From positions 1-53,064 of the forward strand of contig JAMQHL010000002.1 in NCBI GenBank assembly GCA_025993795.1: 53,064 bases of DNA, given 5' to 3'. Position numbers and translations under genes: made by a program. The notes below the pieces were generated by a model. That model did no database searches, was not told the DNA's origin, and saw only the letters and a list, made by a program, of their open reading frames with translations. Positions 18,545 through 25,537 of the stretch are shown in pieces (position 1 is the first letter of the stretch; every line of letters starts with the position of its first letter). Source of the DNA: Planctomycetota bacterium (lineage in GTDB: Bacteria; Planctomycetota; UBA8742; UBA2392).

Positions 18545-18558
18545 GGGACCGCAGTCTA
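18530..18558. promoter_or_regulatory. Overlapping divergent start region for ruvC and the ComEA-like gene
   Basis: On the plus strand TACTCT (18530-18535) is 7 nt before the ruvC ATG (18543). On the minus strand TAGACT (plus 18558-18553) is 8 nt before the ComEA-like ATG (18544). The two start codons overlap in CATG. Each proposed -10 box lies inside the coding sequence of the other gene, and no Shine-Dalgarno site fits either start. Recognisable -35 boxes are lacking. Confidence 0.45.
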
Positions 18559-19034
18559 ATTTGAGCGTGTTGGGCGTCGACCCGGGCACTCGCGTTGTCG
18601 GGTGGGCGGTGGTGCAGCAACAGGGCCGCAGCTTTCGCCTGGTCGCGTGTGGTGCCATTCACGCGCGTGGCGAGACGCTTGAGCAGCGGCTGGCACAGGT
18701 TCACGCCGGGTTGCTTGAGGCGGCACAATCGCACCACACGGCCGAAGCCGCCGTTGAAGAAGTGTTCGCGGGCAAGAACATCAAGAGCGCGCTGGCCGTC
18801 GGGCAGGGGCGCGGCGTGGCGCTGGCAGCTCTTGGCGCCGCCGGGCTGAGTGTGAGCTCGTATGCCGCCAAGGTCATCAAGCGCGCTGTCACCGGCAACG
18901 GCAGCGCAAGCAAACAGCAGGTAGCGCGCATGGTCGCCCTGCAACTCGGCCTTGCCAAGCCGCCCCAGCCTGCCGACATCACGGACGCCTGCGCGGTGGC
19001 GTTGACTCATCTCGTGAGATGCCCCCGGGAATGA
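18543..19034 (+). CDS. ruvC: Holliday junction endonuclease RuvC
   Basis: The 163-residue enzyme cuts Holliday junctions during recombinational repair, working with RuvA and RuvB, which are not in this window. The acidic catalytic residues fit the RuvC family: Asp13 in LGVDPGTRVVGW, Glu72 or Glu73 in AAVEEVFAGKN, and Asp145 and Asp148 in PADITDACAVALTH. The SKQQVARM helix near 123 is typical. The length is normal (E. coli 173). The ATG at 18543 gives the expected short N terminus before the first beta strand; the frame is open upstream but that part is antisense to the ComEA-like gene. A leaderless start is likely. Confidence 0.94.
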   Translation: MGPQSNLSVLGVDPGTRVVGWAVVQQQGRSFRLVACGAIHARGETLEQRLAQVHAGLLEAAQSHHTAEAAVEEVFAGKNIKSALAVGQGRGVALAALGAAGLSVSSYAAKVIKRAVTGNGSASKQQVARMVALQLGLAKPPQPADITDACAVALTHLVRCPRE

Positions 19035-19049
19035 CGGCTTTCACCGAAA

Positions 19050-19089
19050 CTGCCGCAACTCACGATGCGACATATGCGATTTGCGGCAG
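19050..19089 (+). terminator. Perfect 9-bp inverted repeat downstream of ruvC
   Basis: CTGCCGCAA (19050-19058) and TTGCGGCAG (19081-19089) can pair over a 22-nt loop containing CATATG. It starts 16 bp after the ruvC stop and is followed by GTTGTCGTTTCC. It may end ruvC transcription or be a regulatory stem ahead of the next gene. The long loop is not typical of a simple terminator. Confidence 0.4.
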
Positions 19090-19224
19090 AGTTGTCGTTT
19101 CCGTGCCCATCGCCGATCGGAATTCTACAGACAACCTGAACCAGCCAAAGCAAGCTTCGTTTGCATGGTCTCTCTGCACAGGGCAGGGATCTTTGACAAC
19201 GCCAAAGGCACGGAGGAGGTTCGA

Positions 19225-20496
19225 ATGTCGAGCATGAGTGGTCGACTGGGCGGACGACTCGTCCTGCAAATGGCAGCAATTGTGGGATTGAGTCTTTTCT
19301 GCAGCACCATGGCGGCGCAGGCTACGGGCAGCCAAGCCGCCAACATCCAGTTCGCGCAAAGTTGGGGGCCGATCCCGACCGGGTTCAACGAACTGAATGA
19401 CTACTTCGCAGCACCCGGCTACATCACACTTCTTGAATTGTGGGCTCCCGGCTGAAGCATTTGCCAAAGCGGAGTTCCGCACATGAATTCGATCCATTCG
19501 GCGAACTCAGGATCGGATTTCCAGGTAATCGCAGTAGCACAAATCGGCTGGAACGGTTGCACGCAGGCCTCCATCGGGACGACGGGATCGTCTTGGGGCA
19601 TGCAGTTTCCGTATGCAGCCACGAGTTCAGTACCCGCGTATTACTACGGGTCGGGCTCGCTGAGTTTCGGGACGGCCTTTGCCTTTGACCGCACCGGCAA
19701 GTTGCTTTGGAAGGGACCGGCAACCCAGGTCACCAACACCATGGTACAGGGCTGGATTGCGAACAACCCTGGCGGCGGTGGAGGCGGCACCAATCAGCCA
19801 CCCGTCGCCAATGCCGGCACCGACCAGACGGTCTATGAAGGGGCCACCGTTACGCTCAATGGCAACGGCAGCACCGACCCCAACAATGACCCGCTGACCT
19901 ATGCTTGGGCGCAAATCGCGGGCAGCACCGTCACGCTGCAGAACGCCAACACTGTGGCTGCCAGCTTCGTGGCGCCCACCACCGGCAGCACCAAGACATA
20001 TACGTTCAGGCTGACCGTGAACGACGGCAGGGGCGGCACAGACACGGACGACATCGTGGTCACGGTCAACCCGCTCAACTTCGCGCCAAATGCTGACGCG
20101 GGCGCCGACCAGGGCGCGACGTACAGCAGCGTGGTCACACTGTTCGGGAACAACAGCAGCGACCCGGACAACGACCCGCTGACCTACGCCTGGGTCCAGA
20201 CGATTGGCGGCCCCGTTACGCTGAGCAACGGCAACACCGCGACGCCGAGCTTCACGGCGCCGGCGGTGAATGACACCCTCACGTTCCGGCTTACGGTCCA
20301 GGATCCGCTGGGCCTTTCTGACTCCGACACCGTCGTGGTCCACGTCAACGCCGGCGGAGTCATTCCGATCGACCCGTTGTCCGGCGGCGCCTCCGGGGCT
20401 GGCGGCGGCGGTTGCGCGGCGATGGGCGGCGGCAGCGGCGTGTTCGGGCTGTTGGGCCTGCTGGGCCTGAGGCTGCGCCGGCGCAGAAAGCAGTAA
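19225..20496 (+). CDS. Probable secreted selenoprotein: thioredoxin-fold UxxC domain, two PKD domains, surface tail
   Basis: One frame runs from ATG 19225 to the stop at 20496, broken only by TGA at 19453-19455. Read through as selenocysteine it gives 423 residues. A strong AGGAGG (19214-19219) lies 5 nt before the ATG. Residues 1-33 are a signal peptide. Residues 35-175 look like a TlpA/thioredoxin domain: ITLLELWAPG, then TGA (residue 77), then SIC (Cys80) QSGVPHMNSIH, later FQVIAVAQIGW and FAFDRTGKLLWKGP. The TGA thus sits exactly where the first Cys of CxxC is expected. Two PKD/K319-like domains follow (about 180-365; each with DADQ- or NAGTDQ-type starts and DPLTYAW). The tail has Cys397, a Leu-rich segment and RRRR. 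It should act outside the cytoplasm as a surface redox protein. The alternative is a pseudogene with a nonsense mutation, or two separate small genes. Confidence 0.75.
19453..19490 (+). promoter_or_regulatory. Candidate bacterial SECIS hairpin directly after the in-frame TGA
   Basis: GCGG (19469-19472) and CCGC (19477-19480) close the loop AGTT, with G as the second loop base, 17-20 nt past the TGA. Weaker outer pairing (CAT 19458-19460 with ATG 19483-19485, and GAA 19454-19456 with TTC 19488-19490) brings the TGA to the base of the stem. Bacterial SECIS elements lie at this distance and have a G among the first loop bases. The lower stem is interrupted, so this is a candidate only. Confidence 0.5.
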
Positions 20497-20513
20497 CTTC
20501 TCAACCAGATCCA

Positions 20514-20543
20514 CATGGCCCGCCCCGGCAGGGGCGGGCCATG
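20514..20543 (+). terminator. Strong hairpin after the selenoprotein gene
   Basis: CATGGCCCGCCCC (20514-20526) pairs perfectly with GGGGCGGGCCATG (20531-20543) over a GGCA loop, 13 bp in all, 18 bp past the stop. No U tract follows, so it may act as an mRNA-stabilising end or a Rho-linked terminator. Confidence 0.65.
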
Positions 20544-20611
20544 CAACATCCAGTCCACGGGAGTATCCCGGAAATTTGACCTGGCCGTGACATTTGCCGC
20601 TTGTGATTGAC

Positions 20612-20637
20612 TATGCTGGAAACCCGTAGACCGGAGA
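20612..20637 (+). promoter_or_regulatory. -10-like box and ribosome binding site for the vWA protein at 20643
   Basis: TATGCT (20612-20617) is a TANNNT box and GGAG (20633-20636) is a Shine-Dalgarno site 6 nt before ATG 20643. Here the box is 25 nt from the ATG, so the transcript would carry a short leader, unlike the genes with a 6-nt gap. No clear -35 is seen. Confidence 0.4.
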
Positions 20638-20642
20638 CGACC

Positions 20643-22121
20643 ATGGGACGGCTTCTGCTCGCGCTGCCGCTGTTGCTCAGCGTTGCCGTTGGTTCAACCA
20701 TTGCGCAGAACGCCAACTCTGTTGCGCTGCTCGGCGCCAAAGAACCCGAGCACCGCATTGAGGGTGCCCGTCGCCTTGTCAAAGACGGCGACAAGAAATC
20801 CGTTCTCGCGCTGCTCAAGGCACTTACCACCGAGCGCGACGGTTTCGCCGGCCGCGAAATGGGCCTCACACTCAAGGACCTCAAGGACAACGACGGCCTC
20901 GCACAAGCCGAACGCACCATCACCGGCTGGCGCAAGTCTGAAGAGATGTTTGCTGCCTACTGGGCGCTCTCGGGCATCGCCCACGGCACCACAGAAAAGG
21001 GCGACGCCATCCTCAAGACCGCGCTGACCAAGAAGCATGCAAAAGAAGTCAGCCTCGCCGCCTGCGCCCTTGAAGCAATCGGCGAGTCAGGCCGCATCGA
21101 ACTGGCCGAGCAAGTGCTGCCGGTTCTCAGCGCCTATGCGCCCGAGCACGACAAAGGCAACGTCTTTGAGACGCTGTCGGCCATCACAGCCGCGCGCAAG
21201 CTCTGCCCGGCAGATGGCATTGATGTGCAGAAGCCGTTCATCATGGCGCTGATCAACGTGCTGGAAAAATCCCAGGACGACCGCATCAAGTACTTCGCTG
21301 CGCTGGGCCTGAACCGCATCACCGGCAAGCCAGCGTATCTGGACGGCCGCTGGTGGCGCAATTGGTTGCTCAAGGGCGACGCCGAAGAATACCAGGGCAA
21401 GTCCGTCGCCGCACCGACGTTCTTCAACGCCGAAGCCGTGGGCAAGCGCGTGATCTTTGCGATTGACGTAAGCGGCAGCATGGAATGGCCCGCAGACATG
21501 GACCGCGTGCGAAACCCGGAAACGGGCAAGGGCGCCGACAAGGGCCCCGACTATACGGGCGTGCGCACCAAGCTGGACCTGGCCAAGGTCGATCTGCTAT
21601 GGAGCCTGGAGCACCTGCCCGAGGACTACTACTTCAATATCATCACCTACGAAACCAGGCACAAGCTGATCGACGAAGCTGTGACCGGGCTGGTGGAAGC
21701 GAACGCCGCAAACAAGTCCAAGCTCAGCAACGCGGTGCGCGCACTGAAGGCCAACGGCGGCACCAACATTCACGGCAGCCTGATTCGCGCATTTGGCGTC
21801 GTGCGCAAGGGCCAGGTGAAAGACGATCCTGCGCTCGACCGCACAGCCATGCTGGAGGGCGTAGACACGATCTTCTTCATGACCGACGGCACTCCAAGCT
21901 GGTGCGACGAAAGCACGGACTACGCAAGGGTCGACCCGAAGTGGGGCACAATCGGCAACGGCCGCTTCTGCGAGCCGGCAAACATCCTGGCTGATATCGC
22001 CCGCGTGAACACGTTCCGGAAGGTAGTGATCCACGCCATCGCAATCGGCAAAGATGCCGACAAGGACCTGATGAAGAAGCTGGCCGAACAGAACCACGGT
22101 ACGTTCATCGAACGCGGTTAG
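20643..22121 (+). CDS. Secreted vWA protein with N-terminal helical (HEAT-like) region
   Basis: The 492-residue protein has a signal peptide (1-21), then an alpha-helical region (about 22-250) with HEAT-like units such as EHRIEGARRLVKDGDKKSV and VSLAACALEAIGES. A C-terminal vWA domain (about 268-492) follows. The metal-binding MIDAS residues are complete: DVSGSM (Asp275, Ser277, Ser279), the Thr in GGTNIHGSL, and the Asp in FFMTDGTPSW. vWA domains bind ligands through a divalent ion. The combination of HEAT repeats with vWA is found in planctomycete proteins of unknown function. I prefer the ATG at 20643 to TTG 20607, since it has a ribosome binding site and starts the signal peptide. It converges on the kinase at 22214-24469 with a 92-bp gap that holds only a weak hairpin. 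Confidence 0.82.
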   Translation: MGRLLLALPLLLSVAVGSTIAQNANSVALLGAKEPEHRIEGARRLVKDGDKKSVLALLKALTTERDGFAGREMGLTLKDLKDNDGLAQAERTITGWRKSEEMFAAYWALSGIAHGTTEKGDAILKTALTKKHAKEVSLAACALEAIGESGRIELAEQVLPVLSAYAPEHDKGNVFETLSAITAARKLCPADGIDVQKPFIMALINVLEKSQDDRIKYFAALGLNRITGKPAYLDGRWWRNWLLKGDAEEYQGKSVAAPTFFNAEAVGKRVIFAIDVSGSMEWPADMDRVRNPETGKGADKGPDYTGVRTKLDLAKVDLLWSLEHLPEDYYFNIITYETRHKLIDEAVTGLVEANAANKSKLSNAVRALKANGGTNIHGSLIRAFGVVRKGQVKDDPALDRTAMLEGVDTIFFMTDGTPSWCDESTDYARVDPKWGTIGNGRFCEPANILADIARVNTFRKVVIHAIAIGKDADKDLMKKLAEQNHGTFIERG

Positions 22122-22213
22122 CGCCAGGGCGCCAAAGCAACATCACACAGGGCCTCGGCTTCCGGCCGATGTCGCATCAGGCGCTCCCTGCCTGCCATTG
22201 CCACGCCATCTGC

Positions 22214-24469
22214 TCAGAAGTGTACCCAGCCCCAGGCACGTGCGATCAACAGCACGCTGGACGCCACGCCGGCCAGCATGAATGGCGCCCACGCTGCGAA
22301 GTAGGCGACCTTTCCGGTCTTCGGCGACTGGGGTTCCAGCCGGTACTGGTCGTACCTGCGCACCAGCTCATCGCTGGCCTTGACGATCAACTTGCCGGCT
22401 CTGAGGCGGAAGAACCAGCTCCAGAGCACACCGCTCCACATTGGCGTCAGTGCCATCAGGTAGTGCGTCGCCGACACTTCGTGCCCGAACTTGTCCAGCA
22501 GCCCCGGCGAAATCATGCCGATCCACGCCAGGCTGCCCATCGCACCGAACAGCACGGCGTTGCTGGCAAAGCTGCGGGCCATGGGCGCGACGCGTTCACG
22601 CTGCTCGCGCGTCATGCGCCTGCTCAGCAGCATGCGCATGGCGCGATTGACTTCGCGCGTCGGGTGCCCGATCTGCGCGATCACCCACACGCCTGCCAGC
22701 ACAGCCAGCAGGTGCAGCACAAGTGTGCCGCGCCGGAAGTCAGCAGGCATGCGCTGGATGCGCCATTCCCAGCCCGCTTGGTCCATGAAGAACGCCGCAA
22801 GAATCAGCACCAGCACGACGACCATCCAGCGAAAAAGCATATCGCGGCGGTCCTGGCCTGAAATCGCGTCGAGCGCATCCAGTTTGCGGTAGCAGCCCTG
22901 CTCAAGCGCGCCAACGGCCAGGATTGCCAGCAGCGCGCCGCCGAACATCTGGATTGCGACAATCGCGGCACCCACACTGCGCAGCGCCACGGCATACAGC
23001 AGCGTGAGATCTACCGCCGCCAGGTACATCCACTTGGCGCGGCGCGAGGCCTCCGCCACAAAGTACCCGCGCAGACCCTCGGGCGTGATGCCCGATCGCT
23101 GCCAAAGCAACAAGCCGTGCGTCGCGTCGAATGCTGCCCAGGGCTTCAGGTACAGCCACACAGCCATCGTGCCAAACGCCAGCACCGTAAGCCCGCTCAG
23201 GATGCCGGGGTCATACAGGTGCGTGCTCAGGTACAGGTTATCCGCGCCGACCAGAATCAGCGCCGTGGCCAGAAACGTCGAGGCCACCACAAGAAACGCG
23301 AACGTCTTGCCCAGCAACGAAAAGAACAGGCCCTCATCGGCAGATCGTTCGACTTCTTCTTCATAGACTTCGAGGGCCTTCTGCAACTCCCGTATCGTCG
23401 CATAGCGATGGTCACGGTCCGGCGACAGGCACTTCATCACGATTGCTTCCAGCCCGCGCGGCACCACGGCCCCACGGTTGCGCTGACTCGGCGGCGGCGG
23501 CGGCTGTGTGGCAACTTTGCGAATCAGGTCGGTGGCGGTGTCGGCTTCGTAAGGCGGCGCAAGCGCCAGCATTTCGTACAGGATTGCACCCAGCGAGTAG
23601 ATGTCGCTGCGCTCGTCAATCAGGTCGCGTTCGCCGCGGGCCTGCTCCGGCGGCATGTACGCCGGTGTGCCGATGACCTGTCCGTCGATGGTTTCGCTGC
23701 CGGGCGTCTGGATCCGCGACGTGGTGATTTTGCTGACCAGCTCGGGGCGGTCGCGCACTTTCGCGAGGCCCCAGTCCATGACCATGACTTCGCCGTAGTC
23801 GCCGATCATCACGTTGTCAGGCTTGAGGTCGCGGTGAATCACGCCGTGGTCGTGGGCGTAGGCCATGCAGTTCAATAGCTGGCCAAAGATGTAAAGCCGC
23901 CGCGTAAGCGGAAACTTCTCACGCGTGTCGGCATCGCCGACCTTGAGCTGGCGCAGGACGCGCGCCAGCGAGTTGCCCTCCACCAGCTTCATCGTGAAGA
24001 AGGTGCGCCCGCCGGGCTCATGGCCCAGTTCATGCACCGGCACGATATTGGGGTGGTTGAGCTGCCCGGTAATCTGCGCTTCTTCAATGAAGCGGCCGAT
24101 GCTGTGGCTGCCGGTGCGGTCGCTGCGCGTGATCTTCAGCGCCACGTCGCGGTGCAGGTCACGGTCAAAGGCGCGCATCACGACACCCATGCCGCCGCGG
24201 CCGATCTCGCCCTTCACTTCATAGCGACGGCCGCCAATCGCGCCGTGGGGTGCGGCCACGCGGCGCGTTTCGGCTTCGCTGTCGCGCTGGGTGGCGGCAT
24301 CGGTCGGTGCGAAATCAAGCAACGTTTTCTGCACGTCGGTGTTGTTGTAGACCGACATCTGCCCGATCTCGAGCAGCGTCTCGCTGCTCTCGGGCAGATT
24401 TACGACGCCGCCGACCTCCAGCAGCGTCTCGCCTTTCTTGGGCGGCTCATGTGTGGTTTCTTCAGACAT
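22214..24469 (-). CDS. Membrane Ser/Thr protein kinase with C-terminal polytopic domain
   Basis: The 751-residue protein has a cytoplasmic N terminus with three similar motifs, ETLLEVG (Thr15), ETLLEIG (Thr31) and KTLLDFA (Thr49), which may be phosphorylation or FHA-binding sites (inference). The kinase domain spans about 83-370: Gly loop GEIGRGGMGVV, Lys112 in VALK, catalytic HRDLKPDN (Asp214), DWG instead of DFG (Asp232), then GTPAYMPPEQ and DIYSLGAILYEM. All residues needed for activity are present. From about 380 the chain has nine or ten hydrophobic segments, a polytopic C terminus that could sense a membrane or outside signal. I place the start at 24469 (MSEETTHEPP); the open frame further upstream is antisense to the aldo/keto reductase gene. 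Its start is 33 bp from that gene's ATG. Confidence 0.9.
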   Translation of the reverse strand: MSEETTHEPPKKGETLLEVGGVVNLPESSETLLEIGQMSVYNNTDVQKTLLDFAPTDAATQRDSEAETRRVAAPHGAIGGRRYEVKGEIGRGGMGVVMRAFDRDLHRDVALKITRSDRTGSHSIGRFIEEAQITGQLNHPNIVPVHELGHEPGGRTFFTMKLVEGNSLARVLRQLKVGDADTREKFPLTRRLYIFGQLLNCMAYAHDHGVIHRDLKPDNVMIGDYGEVMVMDWGLAKVRDRPELVSKITTSRIQTPGSETIDGQVIGTPAYMPPEQARGERDLIDERSDIYSLGAILYEMLALAPPYEADTATDLIRKVATQPPPPPSQRNRGAVVPRGLEAIVMKCLSPDRDHRYATIRELQKALEVYEEEVERSADEGLFFSLLGKTFAFLVVASTFLATALILVGADNLYLSTHLYDPGILSGLTVLAFGTMAVWLYLKPWAAFDATHGLLLWQRSGITPEGLRGYFVAEASRRAKWMYLAAVDLTLLYAVALRSVGAAIVAIQMFGGALLAILAVGALEQGCYRKLDALDAISGQDRRDMLFRWMVVVLVLILAAFFMDQAGWEWRIQRMPADFRRGTLVLHLLAVLAGVWVIAQIGHPTREVNRAMRMLLSRRMTREQRERVAPMARSFASNAVLFGAMGSLAWIGMISPGLLDKFGHEVSATHYLMALTPMWSGVLWSWFFRLRAGKLIVKASDELVRRYDQYRLEPQSPKTGKVAYFAAWAPFMLAGVASSVLLIARAWGWVHF

Positions 24470-24474
24470 ACGCG

Positions 24475-24496
24475 TGTGCGACGCACAAGTTAGCAT
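24475..24496. promoter_or_regulatory. Shared divergent promoter with 13-bp palindrome
   Basis: Only 33 bp separate the kinase ATG (24469, minus) and the reductase ATG (24503, plus). TAGCAT (24491-24496) lies 6 nt before the reductase ATG. On the other strand TAACTT (plus 24492-24487) lies 17 nt before the kinase ATG. The two boxes share TA. Next to them is a perfect palindrome, TGTGCG-A-CGCACA (24475-24487), which could be an operator acting on both genes. Confidence 0.45.
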
Positions 24497-24502
24497 GCAG
24501 CG

Positions 24503-25474
24503 ATGCGCAAGTGCCCACTCTTTCCTGGCGGACCCGAAGTCAGCGTGATCGGCCTCAGCCTTTCGGCCCCGCCGACCGCTTCGCTGCCGTTGGGGCAACT
24601 TGCGATTCTGGCCCCCCAAACCGAAGACCCTGCTGCCAACGGTGAAGACGCCACCGCGGCGACGGTTGCGCATGCCGTTGCCCTTGGCGTCAACCTGATC
24701 GACACCGACTGGATTACCGCCAACGGCCATGCCCAGGAGCTGTTTGGCCGCGCAATCAAGGGGCTGAATCGTGATTCCCTGTTCATCACCTCCAAGGCGG
24801 GCCCGCGCCTGGCCTTCAAGGGCGACCTGACGCTGGATAACTCGCGTGCAAACCTGATCAACCAGTGCCACGACAGCCTGTTTCGCATCAAGACCTCACA
24901 CATCGACCTTTACCAGGTTCACTGGCCCGACAGCACCGCGCCCGCGCAGACGGCGCGCGGCTTGCAAGACCTGATGTCTGGCGGCCACGCGCGCTTTGCC
25001 GGCGTGTGCAACTATTCGCTTGACCAGGTTACGGCTCTCGCCGCGCTCGTTGAACTGCGAGGTGTCCAGGCGCCGCTGAACCTGCTGAACCGCCGTGCGC
25101 TGGACACGCTGCTGCCCTGGTGCCGCAAGCACGGCGTCGCTTTTCTTGCGGCGGACCCGCTGCACTCGGGCCTGCTGGCAGGGCGCTATACCGGCGACGA
25201 AGTGTTCACCGATGAAGACCGCGACGAATGGTTCACGCCGCCAGCGTTCAGCCGCGCGGTCGAGTTCGCGAAACGCCTCGAAGCCTGGGCGCAACCCCGC
25301 GCCATGACCGGCCCCCGCGCCGCCGTAGCCTGGGCGCTTGCACAACCCGGTGTCACGAGCGTGCTGTGCCCGGCACATTCGCCGGAGGTTATCTCGGAAC
25401 TTGCCCGTGCCGCGGAAGCACCGCTTTCCGCGCCGGACCTCGCCGCGATTGAGGCGCTTGCGGAATCGGTTTAG
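24503..25474 (+). CDS. Aldo/keto reductase family protein lacking the catalytic Tyr
   Basis: The 323-residue protein has the TIM-barrel pattern of aldo/keto reductases, which use NADPH to reduce carbonyl groups. Conserved parts include GVNLIDT, HAQELFGRAIKGL, SLFITSKAG, IDLYQVHWPD, and FAGVCNYS, and near the end VAWALAQPGVTSVLCPAHSPE. Of the usual tetrad Asp-Tyr-Lys-His, Asp67, Lys98 and His140 are present. The position five residues after the Asp, normally Tyr, is Thr72 (IDTDWITANG). The enzyme may therefore be inactive as a reductase, use another proton donor, or be a subgroup with a different reaction. It is transcribed away from the kinase gene with a probably shared promoter, so the two may be co-regulated. 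The ATG has no Shine-Dalgarno site. Confidence 0.85.
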   Translation: MRKCPLFPGGPEVSVIGLSLSAPPTASLPLGQLAILAPQTEDPAANGEDATAATVAHAVALGVNLIDTDWITANGHAQELFGRAIKGLNRDSLFITSKAGPRLAFKGDLTLDNSRANLINQCHDSLFRIKTSHIDLYQVHWPDSTAPAQTARGLQDLMSGGHARFAGVCNYSLDQVTALAALVELRGVQAPLNLLNRRALDTLLPWCRKHGVAFLAADPLHSGLLAGRYTGDEVFTDEDRDEWFTPPAFSRAVEFAKRLEAWAQPRAMTGPRAAVAWALAQPGVTSVLCPAHSPEVISELARAAEAPLSAPDLAAIEALAESV

Positions 25475-25537
25475 CCCGCCTTGCAAGGCTGCCGATTCGT
25501 AGTACCAACGGGGCACGCGTCGCTGACTGGAAACTGA

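Noticed and set aside
19193..19198. TTGACA as a -35 promoter box before the selenoprotein gene
   Set aside because: At 17 bp downstream there is only the Shine-Dalgarno sequence and no -10 box.
19483..20496. Separate gene starting at ATG 19483
   Set aside because: No ribosome binding site, no signal peptide, and it would begin inside a thioredoxin fold; joining through the TGA restores a full domain in the same frame.
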